From assembly GCA_017979445.1 (NCBI GenBank), contig CM030715.1:34035756-34099755 (forward strand): a stretch of 64,000 bases of DNA, read 5' to 3'. This document shows positions 22,825 to 35,213 of the stretch, piece after piece. Both the position numbers and the translations under genes were made by a program. The notes under the pieces were generated by a model. It was not told the DNA's origin and ran no database searches. It saw only the letters and a list, made by a program, of their open reading frames with translations. Position 1 is the first letter of the stretch; each line of letters opens with the position of its first letter. The DNA comes from Akebia trifoliata (Eukaryota; Streptophyta; Magnoliopsida; Ranunculales; Lardizabalaceae).

Positions 22825-23359
22825 CCTCATAATTGACATTTTTTTTTACTTCAAAGATTATTTTCTCTCTAGACCATCTGCTCGATCCTCTTGGGTAACA
22901 CAGCTCGAAGAAGAAACAATGTCATCTGCACATTTTTTTTAAATCTATTGGTTGAATACAGATTTTGGATGACAAGGATCGCATTCGAATATTAGGCCTA
23001 CATAAGAAAGTTTTGCAGTGGATTGAGGGTACAAGAAAGGCGAGGAGCCCTCATTTTGAAGAAGTACATACAATCCTCTTGCAAGCCAAAGCAAGACTAC
23101 ACAAGAAGCAACATACTGTAGAAAACTTTGAGACTGGATCAAGCATAAAAGCCATGTTGTCATCGAAGTTGTGAGAATGTGGAATAAACCGATACACGAA
23201 TAAATCTATTTGCGCGATCTTTTAAGGTTTTTATTATATTGTATCGAAGCCCAAATATAAGACATGTTGCATTAGCTTGCTAATAAGATGAATATTTTCC
23301 TTGGTTAAAACATAATGGAATGAAAGGTTCCTTAAAAAAAATGGAATGTACCTTAGACC
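22825..23359 (+). pseudogene. Second GST theta copy: last intron, last exon and 3' flank only
   Basis: Homologous to 10389-10919 of the intact GST gene. It contains part of intron 6, exon 7 (22962-23174, open to the same SSKL end) and about 185 bases of 3' flank. Exons 1-6 are absent. The left edge is a deletion junction with kiwellin copy 5; the shared trinucleotide CAG sits at both breakpoints (10386-10388 and 22822-22824). The exon has several substitutions (for example Val to Ile at its first codon) but no stop. Confidence 0.9.
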
Positions 23360-24925
23360 AGCCCTATACTCCTTTCGGGCTTAAGTCAGCTAAACCCAAA
23401 CCCAATCCTAACATGCTCAGATCAGAATCAGTTTGATTTTTTTCGATTTATTAAAAAATAATAATAATAATTTTGCACTTTTCTAAATCATTTGGAGTCA
23501 TTTTGGAATTTTTTTTTTTTAAGATTAGAGGTGAGGGTGAACTTGTTATTTTATAATTTATTTTAGTTAATGCTTGTTATAAAATCATATATAAAATATA
23601 ATAGTGAAACGAACCTAATTGTAGACCTAATCCAGTCCAGATTTAATGGATTTGGAAGATTTTTGCACCAAACTATCTTACAAGCTCAAGATCTCAGATC
23701 CTAAACTTTTTCTTTTATATTTTTGGGAAAATTACTTAAAGGACCTAACTGTGGAATTTGTTTCTAAATAATCCCTAAGTTTTGGGCGGTTACTTCATAG
23801 TCCATTAATAAATCATTATTGGTGAATTTATCGCTTTTTTATTTGTTGTCAAGTTTACAATTTTTATTGTATAGATCGCTAATTTTTTATTTATTGTCAA
23901 ACTCATCACTTTTTATTTAGTGTCGAGTTCACCACTTTTGATTGACGAGTTCGACATTTTTTATTGTTGAATTCGACAATTTCTAAAATATGTTGAATTT
24001 GAGAATAAAAATTTGTGAACTTGACTTTGGTAAAATCCATCCATTTTTCATTTTTCTGAATTTTTTGGATTAAAATACATGGAAAAATCGACCCCAAAAA
24101 TTTGAGATAACAACTTGTCTTAGATGATTTCAAATTAGAACAATTTTGTATTGATATTTATCCAAAACAAAGCAAAAAAGAGAGGAGGGGGGGGTTCTTT
24201 CATATTCAAAATGTTTGAAAAAAAAATCCTTGAAAATGACTTTTTCTTCTTTTTTAAATCCTTTCCAACATAATGGAGTCTCTGAAACCCAATTGAAATT
24301 CCAAAAATTCAAATTTTTTGATAAAAATAATAAGTTCGAAGCGTTAAGACATTTAATCGTAAGAAATGTGGGAAATGAGATTCAAGACTGATTAGAAATA
24401 TTAATTTTACTAAATAGACTATTAAAAGAGGCCCTAAAATTTAGGGACTAATTAGAAAGAACTCCCTCATCCAGGGTCCTTTAAATAAGTTTCCCTGATA
24501 TTTTTAATTCCAGGACGGACTCAATTGACCCCTTACTTTTTTTTTGATAAATCATTTGACCCTCTACTAGTAGATCTAGTTATTTTGACTTGTCGAAGTG
24601 GTCGTTGGTCATGGAAATATTTTAAATATCTATTGATAGACCGTTAGTATTGATAAGTATAAGGTCCTAATCTAGATGTAATAAAATTATATTCTAATTG
24701 GTTACTTGACCTCTAAGTTTCGATTGAATCAATTAAAAATACATATAAATAATCTCATTAACAAATCTAGATTATCATACAAGATCCACTTAAATTAATC
24801 TATATGTCTAAAAGTCTAAAATACAGTTAACAAAAAGAATAATATATTCATTTAATAATCAACCCATTTTTAATAGTTCCTTACCTTTTTATTTTTTTTA
24901 TTTTTTTTATTTTTTTTTAAAGATC

Positions 24926-25125
24926 TGCTATTGGCACCCCAACTTTTACTTATTACTCTAATTTCTTAAATAAGTTATCACATTCTAATTAAAGATTAAA
25001 ACACATTATTCAAACATTATAAAGATTTGACCAAAGTTAATCAACATTACAAAATTCTTTCAAATAGTTTCAATAGTTGTTTACAATTAAGATTAGACTC
25101 TTATAAAATCTTAAACAAAGAAAGA
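24926..25125 (+). repeat. Dispersed repeat, TGCTATTGGCACC family
   Basis: Begins CTATTGGCACCCCAACTTTTACTTATTAC and is matched in reverse orientation at about 54380-54585. The boundaries are approximate, and I cannot assign a transposon class. Confidence 0.5.
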
Positions 25126-25143
25126 GAGAGAGAGAGAGAGAAA

Positions 25144-25500
25144 GTATTGGCACCCCAACTTTTAATTATTCACACCCATTCATTTGTTTTTGGGATTTTT
25201 CTCAAAGTGTGTTCAACTTATGTCTAAATTCTAGTTTTGATATATTATTTAATTTAATTTTTAAAATATGTTTTTCCAGTGAATTCACCACTTTTCTAAT
25301 CAATAAAAATAAATTCGTCAACAATCTTATTGGTAATTTATCAATGAATTTGTATATTATAATAGTGACGAAATCATTGTAAAATCATATTTTGGGAATT
25401 AAAATAAATAATGTATTGAAATCAGGATTTCATCGTATTCAACGCACAAAATTGAGTTTCACACTTTATTTTTATTTTTAATAATTAAATTTTAAATTGG
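25144..25500 (+). repeat. Dispersed repeat with CAACTTTTA..GCATGTTTTGGG motif, copy a
   Basis: Related over about 300 bases to 29165-29490 and 31795-32140. Shared order: CACCAACTTTTA, TGTCCAAATTTCGAT, ATGCATTTCAAGTGAAT, TATAATCAATGAATT, TTTTGGGGATTAAAATGAA, GTCATATTCA. Diverged and non-coding. Confidence 0.55.
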
Positions 25501-26288
25501 AATAAAATAAGTAAAGTTTGGGGGCGAATAGAAGCTCTCAAGAAATCATGAAAGGACTCACACGTGAGATCACGTGCCTCTTCTCCGCCACACCTAATAA
25601 TACGTTTAAATCGGTATTCTAATTATGGAAAGTTGGCAAGACTTTTCTATTTGTTATCAGTTTTTCTATAAAAAATTTCCAATCTCTCAATATTATAATA
25701 TGATGTGTCATACATCATAGGCTTCCACGTGGCGTTGATGTTAAAGAAGTAAAACGCTTGTTTAGTGTTGGTTGCACTAAATAATAGTATAATTAAGATT
25801 TGATCAGCTTCATGAGACCCATAGAGTTATCAATGCTATTCACATGTTACATCCGTATGGTTTCAAGGAAGTTGGTCGGTACTCCTCAAGTGGGCCCACG
25901 TGACAGACTTGTGAATCATCATTTATTGACTAGTAATTCTTATGTTGGATTGCCACGTGTAAAGATCAGACGTACATTGTCAGGTTGGTGTCACGAGTTC
26001 TCTCTTTTTCTCATTGGTTGTTGGCAATAAATCGCAATTACTCGCCTGGTGGACGAGGTGTGGGATTGGGATCAGATTTGATGTATGTTCTGCTGTATCA
26101 AATAAATACATTATACACATCTTACGCTTTTAAATTACGGAATTACCCCTCATTGAATAGTGAACCCCCAGGTTCCAATTACAGAACAATAAGTGCACTT
26201 GCAGCATTGATGACAGTCATCTTTGCATGGAAAGTGGGTCCTATTTGTGGGTCCAATAACCTTCTTATACGCTGCCTTGGCTCTTTTT

Positions 26289-26496
26289 AAAAGAGTCGTG
26301 CTGGAGTTCACATCACACTTTCCTGATGGGGAAGTGTGTGGGAACGAGAGATGTTGAAGTCACCTCAAGATTGTGCCTCAGATCGCACTTTTCTTCGATA
26401 ATTGTGTGTAGTAACCATAGATATTTTTCATGGAGATATAAGTGAAACAACATGCCTATCCTATCTAGACACTTCCACGTCAGCACGACTCCTTTT
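26289..26496. mobile_element. MITE with AAAAGAGTCGTGCTG inverted ends
   Basis: The left end AAAAGAGTCGTGCTG (26289-26303) is matched by the reverse complement of CAGCACGACTCCTTTT (26481-26496). About 208 bp, non-coding. Related GAGTCGTG ends recur near 35247 and 36735. Confidence 0.6.
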
Positions 26497-26569
26497 ATTT
26501 TATTATCATTATGAGTTGTGATAATACGACTCATAAGATAGCATACTCGTTCGATTTCCTAATATGATG

Positions 26570-26700
26570 GGTTTGAGAATCGTAGATCTATACGTCTCGT
26601 GATACAAGATTACACTTTCCCAAAAAAAGTGTACATTGAGAGAGTCGTGTATCCTAAGACATATAGATCTACGATTCCTATACTTTTTCATGTTAGGGAG
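26570..26700. repeat. Fold-back element around an AATCGTAGATCTATA arm
   Basis: GAATCGTAGATCTATACGTCT near 26577 pairs with AGACATATAGATCTACGATTC near 26657. The interior is AT-rich and includes a second small inverted pair. Non-coding. Confidence 0.5.
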
Positions 26701-26808
26701 TCGATTAAGTATGCCACCAGGCAAGTCATATTAAGATTTTATCATACCTTATCATTATGGATCGGGTACGTTGGGTATTCATAGAGGTGCACGTGATATA
26801 TATATATA

Positions 26809-27188
26809 GGGTCCCGTTCAGCACCCTAAGTTTTACCACACACTTTAGCAAACGCGTTTTATCCTACATGGGTTAGAAGTTTCGGAATGGGCTGATTTTT
26901 GGTGAGGATGATCTCTATGGTGAGGAGATCATCCTTACTAAAAATCAGCTCATTCCAACACTTCTAACCCCATCAGAAATGATTTACAAAAAATGGACGG
27001 TCCACGATTTTTCAACTTGTAAACATGGGGCTAAACATTTCGGAATGGGCCGATTTTTGGGGAGGATGATCTTCTAATCATAGAGATCATCCTCACCAAA
27101 AATCAGCCCATTCCAAAACTTCTAACCCATGTAGGACAAAAAACGTTTGTTAAGTGTGTGGTAAAACTTAGGGTGCTGAACATTTCCC
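26809..27188 (+). mobile_element. Fold-back MITE 1 of 6 (end type I)
   Basis: Starts GGGTCCCGTTCAGCACC and ends GGTGCTGAACATTTCCC, between TA-repeat flanks. It holds two internal hairpins made of the same ~45-nt arm (GGTTAGAAGTTT..GGGCTGATTTTTGG..GGATGATC and complement) around a central TGGACGGTCCACGATTTTT. Confidence 0.8.
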
Positions 27189-27204
27189 ATATATATATAT
27201 ATAT

Positions 27205-27585
27205 GGGTCCCGTTCGGCACCCTAAGTTTTACCACACACTTTAACAAACGCGTTTTGTCTTACATGGGTTAGAAGTTTCGGAATGAGCTGATTTTTGGTG
27301 AGGATGATCTCTATGGTGAGGAGATCATCCTCACCAAAAATCAGCTCATTCCAAAACTTCTAACCCCATCAAAATTGATTTACAAAAAATGGACGGTCCA
27401 CGATTTTTCAACGTGTAAACATGGGGCTAAACATTTCGGAATGGGCTGATTTTTGGGGAGGATGATCTTCTAATCATAGAGATCATCTTCACCAAAAATC
27501 AGCTCATTCCAAAACCTCTAACCCATGTAGGACAAAAAACGTTTGTTAAAGTGTGTGGTAAAACTTAGGGTGCTGAACATTTCCC
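27205..27585 (+). mobile_element. Fold-back MITE 2 of 6 (end type I)
   Basis: Near-duplicate of copy 1 in the same orientation, again bounded by TA repeats. Confidence 0.8.
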
Positions 27586-27606
27586 TATATATATATATAT
27601 ATATAT

Positions 27607-28017
27607 GGGGGCAGTTCAAGGACCATATGAGAAGACATATGAAAAAACTTTCGTTTTTCAAAATAAGAGTTAGAGGTTTTGGATTGAGCTGATTTTTTGC
27701 AAGGATGGTCACTATGATGAAAAGATCATCCTCACAAAAAATCAGCTCAATCAGAAACTTCTAAATCTATCAAAAGTGATTTAAAAATTAGTGATAAAAA
27801 TTAGTAAAAAATCGACGGTCCATATTCTAAATCACTTTTAATGGGGTTAGAAATTTCAGATTGGGCTGATTTTTTTTTTTTTTGATGATCTTCCCATCAT
27901 AGAGATCATCCTCACAAAAAATCAGCTCAATCCAAAATTTCTAACCCATATTTTAAAATTTTATTAAAAACGAAAGTTTTTACATATGTTTTCTCATATG
28001 GCCCTTGAACCTGACCC
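27607..28017 (+). mobile_element. Fold-back MITE 3 of 6 (end type II)
   Basis: Has the same GGCTGATTTTT..GATGATC hairpin core but different ends: GGGGGCAGTTCAAGGACCAT and ATGGCCCTTGAACCTGACCC, which are inverted to each other. Confidence 0.75.
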
Positions 28018-28029
28018 ATATATATATGT

Positions 28030-28409
28030 GGGAAATGTTCAGCACCTAAGTTTTACCACACACTTTAACAAACATTTTTTGTCCTACATGGGTTAGAAGT
28101 TTTGGAATGAGCTGATTTTTGGTGAGGATGATCTCTATGATTAGAAGATCATCCTCCCCAAAAATCAGCCCATTCCGAAATGTTTAGCCCCATGTTTACA
28201 AGTTGAAAAATCGTGGACCGTCCATTTTTTGTAAACCATTTTTGATGGGGTTAGAAGTTTTGGAATGAGCTGATTTTTGGTGAGGATGATCTCCTCACCA
28301 TAGAGATCATCCTCACCAAAAATCGGCCCATTCCAAAACTTCTAACCCCTGTAAGACAAAACACGTTTGTTAAAGTGTGTGGTAAAGCTTAGGGTGCTGA
28401 ACGGGACCC
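28030..28409 (-). mobile_element. Fold-back MITE 4 of 6 (end type I, inverted)
   Basis: Reverse orientation relative to copies 1 and 2: starts GGGAAATGTTCAGCACC and ends GCTGAACGGGACCC. Confidence 0.8.
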
Positions 28410-28427
28410 TATATATATATATATATA

Positions 28428-28769
28428 ACAACAAACATTTTGCCAAAACATTTTTCAAAACATGGGTTAGAGGTTTTGGAATGGACTAATATTTGGTGAG
28501 GATGATGATCTCTACAGTGAGATCATTCTCACCAAAAATCAGCCCATTCCAAAACTTCTAGCCCCAGTTTACAAGTTGAAAAATCGTGGACCGTCCATTT
28601 TTTGTAAACCATTTTTGATGAGGTTAGAAGTTTTGGAATGGGCTGATTTTTGGTGATAATGATCTCCTCACTGTAGAGATCATCCTCACAAAAAATCAAC
28701 TCATTCCAAAACCTCTAACCCATGTTTTGAAAAATATTTTGTCAAAATGTTTGTTGTTGAACATTTCCC
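28428..28769. mobile_element. Fold-back MITE 5 of 6 (end type III)
   Basis: Shares the hairpin core, but its inverted ends are ACAACAAACATTTTG and CAAAATGTTTGTTGT. Slightly shorter (about 340 bp). TA repeats on both sides. Confidence 0.75.
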
Positions 28770-28787
28770 TATATATATATATATATA

Positions 28788-29156
28788 GCACCCTAAGCTT
28801 TACCCTACACTTTAACAAACGTTTTTTGTCCTACATGGGTTAGAAGTTTTGGAATGGGCTGATTTTTGGAAAGGATGATCTCTATAATTAGAAGATCATC
28901 CTCTCCAAAAATCAGCCTATTCCGAAATGTTTAGCCCCATGTTTACAAGTTGAAAAATCGTGGACCGTCCATTTTTTGTAAACCATTTTTGATGGGGTTC
29001 GATGTTTTGGAATGAGCTGATTTTTGGTGAGGATGATCTCCTCACCATAGAGATCATCCTCACCAAAAATCAGTCTATTCCAAAACTTTTAACCCATGTA
29101 GGACAAAACACGTTTGTTAAAGTGTAGGGTAAAGCTTAGGGTGGGGAACGAGACCC
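28788..29156 (-). mobile_element. Fold-back MITE 6 of 6 (end type I)
   Basis: Starts GCACCCTAAGCTTTACC without the outermost bases and ends GGGGAACGAGACCC. Same double hairpin as the others. Closest to copy 4 in order of the central part. Confidence 0.75.
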
Positions 29157-29164
29157 ATATATAT

Positions 29165-29490
29165 ATAATTTTTATTGCTACACCAACTTTTAGTAAGCAC
29201 ACGCTAAGATGAATGTTAATTCTTGGGAGGATTTTTTTCAAAACATACACTTATGTCCAAATTTCGATTGCAGTACACTCTATATTTTAATTCCCAAAAC
29301 ATTCATTTCAAGTGATTTCGTCATTTTTATAATCAATGAATTCACATTGATTATAAAAGTGGTGGACTCACAAATTTGTAGGTTATAAAAATGACGAATG
29401 CATGTTTTGGGGATTAAAATGAACAATGTACCAAACTTGAAATTCTGTCATATTCAAAGCATGGAATGGAGATTCACGCAATTTTTTGAT
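29165..29490 (+). repeat. Dispersed repeat with CAACTTTTA..GCATGTTTTGGG motif, copy b
   Basis: Second copy of the family seen at 25144-25500 and 31795-32140, directly after the MITE cluster. Confidence 0.55.
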
Positions 29491-30567
29491 GGTATCATAT
29501 GAATTGTCTGCTATTAGTAAAAGTCGACATGGCAATAGAATCTATACATATTATATTATTTTTTCATTCGATGAAGCCATTGGTGTGTCACTGAAGTCAT
29601 TCACAGAGGTGTAAGTGACAATATCTAGAGATCCAATCAGGTGTTCTGTTCCTAACTAAGGTCAAGTAACAACCTATTTTATGTCACATGGAATATTTGG
29701 AGAGCTATTGACCGTATGGATGGATGGTCCATCTCTTAGTGAATCTACGTACGAAAATTCATAGTGTTTGATAACTTGTATCCACTTGATCTAATCTCTT
29801 GAAAAAGAATTTAAATCAAATGATTTAAATCATTCTTATGACAATGCAATAATCAATGGATGCACATCACTGATCTTTTGTGTGTATATTCACCAAGAGA
29901 TAGACCACATATCCATATGACCAATGGGTCATCAAAAATGCCACGTGGCATAAAATGTGATGCCACCTGGCTTTGGTTAGGAACGAGACATTAGACTAGA
30001 TCCCTACTCTATCATAAATATCCATGGAGGGGTGAAGACAAAGAATTCCTATTAAGGGTGTCAATCAGTACCCAATTACTTGATGTATCCAAAATCGATT
30101 TGTTGACTTGGGTCTACCATTATGGATCCAATCATTTGCGGATCCAATTCTAGGTAGCTATCTTAAGGATCCGATGAGAATTAGGTCTTCTTCAAGTACT
30201 TGACAGGTGTCAAATAGGTACTTGATTAATAAATTTATTTTATTTATAACATTAATAATCTAATTAAATACTAACAAAGAAATATCTTAATGTGAATGTA
30301 TTTGAACTAAATTAAAATATAATGCGAGAATGAGAATTCTTTAATTATTTTTTTCTACGTGAAACGTTTATTCATTTTACACAATTTTATACAATTTCAA
30401 CAAGAAGTAAACGATCCATACCATAATTTTCTAAAATTTTATTCTCAAACATTTGATTTGCTTGAAGATTTCATTGTTGATATTTATATTCAATTAGGGA
30501 ATTTCAAGTTAAATTATTTTATTTATAAAAAATTGTCTATCTCATAGGATATTTGATTTTTTACTCA

Positions 30568-30617
<50 letters not shown>

Positions 30618-31794
30618 TATATATATGTAAGTTATTTATCTTAATGGTTACTCGATGGATATCAAGTATTTGTATGATCGATTCTGATTTCAAGGGTCTC
30701 ATAATCGGATCCGATACCAATAAAAAACAGAATGGAGATTTTATTTAAGTTTTGATTATAAGTAAAGGTGGAATTGACTCGTTGACTCCTCTAGTTCCTA
30801 ACACCAGTTCTTTTATCCTTTTTATATGAATATAAATAATCAATTTTTTCTTTCCCTTAGAAAAAATTTCTTAAATTATAAAATTAGCCATTAGTTCACG
30901 ATGTCTTATCTTGAATGTAATAGTCAATAACACAAGTCCTTCTTCAGCATATGTTTGGTCATATCTTTCATGCGACATAGATTTTCATCATCAATGTTAT
31001 TTTCAACCTAATTCTTAATTTTTCCAGATTCCTAACTTGCACAACAATTCTTCGATATAATTATGAATAAAACAAAGAAACTTCTATTTATTAATGATTA
31101 TCTTATGATCTCGATAATTCCATTTACAACTTCCAAGGCCTAACAATTTTGCATTAATAATTAAAAGAGCAAAATTTTTTATCAAAAAATTAACAATTTT
31201 GCATTAATAATAAACATATAAATATGCTTAAAGTTTTTATCAAAAAATTTGCAATGCCCTTATTTGTGGTTTTCAAGGCACCTAATGCCCACTTGTCTTC
31301 AACCTGTAGCACGAAGTCCTTGATTTTCCTCTCTCAAATTAGCGATCTTCAACATTTAGAGTTTTTTTTTTTTTTTTTCAACTTTAAGATCCTCTCCTTC
31401 GATGTTTGAATGTCAAAAGTAAAGGTAGGATTTTTGAAAAGTAAAAGGTCATGAATTTTTCACTAGAAAAATCAATGGTTTCTACAAGAGATTACAACCA
31501 ATGGATTGAATAGGACATTAAACGTTATAAAAATAGTTTATCCCAAAGTTTCAAGAGCTCGAAGATAACCAAATTTTAAGGTAAAAATTAATGATTTTTT
31601 TTTATAGATACTAATGATTATATTTAAGTCATTTTCTATAAGTCATTTGGTTGTTCCTTGAGGTTAAGGGACGTATGTCATTGGTTTGAATACGTAAGGG
31701 TATCTCAAATATTCACCAAAACATGAAAGTTGGGATTAAATTACCTAAATTATTTTAATAATTTTCTTTAATTTTATAAAAGTAGTATTGTTAC
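29491..31794. other. AT-rich intergenic DNA
   Basis: No gene recognised. Contains a long TA repeat (30571-30626) and poly-T at 31362-31378. Open frames are short and without signature. Confidence 0.6.
30571..30626. repeat. (TA)n microsatellite
   Basis: About 56 bases of TA dinucleotides with one phase slip at 30610-30611. Confidence 0.95.
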
Positions 31795-32140
31795 TGTATA
31801 TTTTTGAGACATTCTATTGCCTCACCAACATTTACTAAGAGAACCCAATTCATGTGATACAAATAAGAATGGGATTTTTTTTCTGAACATGCGCAATTTT
31901 TGTCCAAATTTCGATTTCGGTATATTGATCATTTTAATTCTCAAAATATGCATTTCAAGTGAATAGTCACTTTTATAATCAATGAATTCATTGGTATATC
32001 AACAAATTCGTAGATAATAAAATTGACAAACTCAAAAGTTCATAGGTTATAAAAATAACAAATGCATGTTTTGGGATTTAAAATGAATAGTGTCTTGAAC
32101 TTAGAATTTTGTCATATTCAGTGCACACAATGGAGATTTA
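31795..32140 (+). repeat. Dispersed repeat with CAACTTTTA..GCATGTTTTGGG motif, copy c
   Basis: Third copy of the family at 25144 and 29165, with the same ordered motifs, ending GTCATATTCAGTGCACACAA. Confidence 0.55.
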
Positions 32141-32201
32141 CCCAATAAGAATTTAACACACATCTTGGAGGGCTAGTCTTTGTAAAAATTGGTGTGACAA
32201 T

Positions 32202-32447
32202 CAGGGGCGGAGCTAGGATTTTGTCCATGTGGGGGCAATCAAGAGTAGAAAATTTTTTGTGGGAACAACCAAGATTGAAAAAAAAATAGTTGTGAGGCAA
32301 CTAAGAGTGGAAAAAAAAATTGGGAGCAATAATAACAAATTTGTTTATCTATCGCTAAAATTTATCATTATAGCTCACTATTCTATAGACTATGAAAATT
32401 CTTGTGAGGGCAAAGGCTCCCACAACCCCACCATAAATCCACCCCTG
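32202..32447. mobile_element. hAT-type MITE (CAGGGGCGGAGCTAG ends)
   Basis: Starts CAGGGGCGGAGCTAGGATTT and ends ATCCACCCCTG. Flanked by the 8-bp duplication GTGACAAT/GTGGCAAT (32194-32201 and 32448-32455, one mismatch). The ends and 8-bp target size fit the hAT superfamily. 246 bp, non-coding. Confidence 0.78.
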
Positions 32448-32455
32448 GTGGCAAT

Positions 32456-35061
32456 AGAAACTCACATACATTTTTAATCAATTAGTTGGTCTTAAACCCA
32501 CTATCTAAAAGTTTCTTTGCCACGTGTCAAACGAACTAAGCTATGAGTTGATGCTCTTGTTACGAGATATATAAATATATATATATATATATATTTATTT
32601 TATCATTTTCTAACAGCCCATAGAAAACACTTTCTTTGATTTAATATGATTTTTCGTTATGCCATCTCGTATAATTCTAGATTTCATGAAAAAACAACTC
32701 AAATTCAAAGAGGAAAAAAATATTTTGACCTTCATTTAAGATGTTGGAAATGTTAGGCTATCGATCTCCAAAAATTTAAATTTTAAAATTCAACTTAGAG
32801 TTAGTAAAGTTTTGAACTCTACACACCTGTGGCATATGTGCCAATGTGATCAGGCTGACTCATCAGAGTCCAAAACAGTTGCTTAAGTTACACGAGCGAT
32901 GCACGTGCATCTCCCAGTTTATTTTTTGGCACGTATTTCATCGGTAATGAAGTACTCACTCCACTGTTCGTTTATTGTCTTGGGTTGGGTTCCTTAACTC
33001 GCGTTAGTTCGACAGGTGTTACCTTTTATTTCTTCTTTAAAAGTCGTAGAATATTCAACACTTGTTCCAAAATATACTGTCCACGTAGTCCAATGTATTT
33101 ATTTCCTAATTAAAATGTGCCATGTAGGCATATTTCATGTCTATATGATAATGGGACACCGTATGAGATCTCTACTCATTAATTAAACATACTCACCAAA
33201 TTTACAAGATGAAAATAAAAGTTTGATTTGGATGATGTTGAAATAACATTAAAATGAATAAGATTTCTATTCGGATGATATTGAAGTAACATTAAAATGA
33301 ACACTGGCAGCATATTTTTTATGTGGATGTGTGTCAGAATCAAGGATGTACGTGTCCCTCCTTTATATCCATGGTTCTGATACACATTCACGTCGTCAGA
33401 AATGTCTTTCACAGGTATATTTCAATATATGAATTTCTTAGAAAATATCTTCAATTAGCCATTTTATTAGAGGATGAAACACCCAAATTAATATATTTTG
33501 GGTTGAGAAACATTCATTAGTGCTTTGACATTTTGGGGGTAACGTTGAAAAAACAGGTGATTTGTACATACCATTCCATGTTTTGTTTGATATTTGAGGT
33601 TTCAGATATTTTTCAAGAAAAAATTATTTAATGGACCCCACGGAAGTTCTTCCACGCATCCTAAAATTTGAGGGATTTTGTTAACACGTTAAAGTCAACA
33701 AAAAACACTTTGGGAATAAGTGTTTGAGGATATTTTAGTAAAACAGAACCTTTTAAGAGCATTTCGATACAAAATCCCATTTTCAAAGTATATTTATTGC
33801 ACTTTAACTAAGGCACACGTTATCAAACCCCAATTTTTAGACATGTCACATCAAACTGGTCTAGGACTCCTTAATCCTGTTGATCTTAAAAAAAACAAAT
33901 AGAAAAATCTTTTTCTTAATGGTCCTCTTCTCACTAAAAACTTAAATCGTCAAGATTGATAATTCAAATTATTGAAAAAATCATTCAATTCATCGAGCTT
34001 GATAATTTGAATCAGTGATCACGAAAATTCATGTTGAAACATTGAGATTGACTATTGTAACGAAGTCAAACTCAACAATTTCAATGTTGATCCTGATTAT
34101 GCATATTCAATTGTTGAGATCGAAGACTTAGGATCTTTGATCTCAACAATTGGAACAAAGGTCAACTTTTATGATTTGAATGGTTGGTATTGACAGTTTG
34201 AATAATTGATCTTAACAATGAAAAGAGGACATAAAGTTACTGTAAAAAATTTAGAGGGAATTTAGAAAGAAGTCCTCCTACACATGGTTTCATACTCGTT
34301 TTGATGTCTCATATTGTTTATAGACAAGATCGAGTTGTCTCAAGCAAGTCAAATCGTATTGGACAAGATAAATCATTTAACCCGTTTTACAATTATTTAT
34401 TCATATATATAATTACAATTTTTTTTATAAATTTTTTTTATTAGAAGATGTTTAATCATTAAATCATATTTATTTAGATAATCAATATTTAAAATTAATT
34501 TTTTTATAATTAAAATATATAAAATTCCGGTTGACTTGGACAAGTTTTATTGACTTAACTGAGATTTTTCAAAATATCGTCTGAATCATCCTCGCTAGAT
34601 TTTGCATGTGAGATGATGCCTTATCTATCCATCTCGTTCATGGACGATATAGAGATGACTTGGGCACAAGTCATCTCGGTCTCAAATGATATTTAAAATC
34701 ATGCTTCAAAATGATGCATGAAATAATTTTCCCTAATTTCAAGTCGATGACGTACATCTCTTGACCTTTATTTTCATCCAAAAAATTGTCATCTATAAGC
34801 TCCTTAAATTCTAAGATAATTTATTTTTAATCTATTCAATCTCATCTTCAATCCATTATCTTGAATCTAAATTTTTCTAGCCAAAAGTTCAATGTATTCT
34901 ATTTTTCAAAAATCATATCTTATTTTCACTGAATGAAACATATTATTTAAGATTTGAGGTCGAGAGAATAGTCTTCATCATACATGTCTTTTTATCAAAA
35001 TTTAAAGACAACGGTATTTAGATTATTTCCTCATTGTCTCTCAAACTAGAACTAGGTCAAG
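32456..35061. other. Intergenic DNA
   Basis: AT-rich, no gene recognised. A short inverted pair around a dimorphic 'TATCCATGG'-like word lies near 33330-33380, and a TA tract near 32570-32594. Confidence 0.55.
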
Positions 35062-35075
35062 GAATATGCCTTTAG

Positions 35076-35213
35076 TTTTTTTTTTTTTTTTTGATGGGGT
35101 CAGTGGTTAACAATTAACAGTTAACAGTTAACTTTCGTTTAAAAGTGATTTAAACCTAAGACCTTAGGAACAACCTCCACAAGGCCTTACCACTTAACAA
35201 AGTGGTCATTCTA
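35076..35213 (-). mobile_element. tRNA-derived SINE
   Basis: On the minus strand it has an A-box-like TTAAGTGGTAAGG, a B-box-like GGTCTTAGGTTTAAATC about 35 bases later, and an end CCATC followed by a run of A (T run 35076-35092 on the plus strand). The flanks GAATATGCCTTTAG and GGATATGCCCTAAG (14 bases, 11 matching) look like an aged target duplication. Confidence 0.62.

Larger units (their letters stand above)
23360..26288. other. AT-rich intergenic DNA
   Basis: No gene seen. It contains low-complexity stretches with repeated GTCGAGTTCACC-like words (23790-24010), a short GA microsatellite (25122-25142) and two dispersed-repeat copies listed separately. The open frames here are short and show no family signature. 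Confidence 0.6.

Noticed and set aside
25800..26290. Overlapping 76- and 101-residue frames
   Set aside because: No signal, domain or splice context, and surrounding DNA is AT-rich with transposon remnants.
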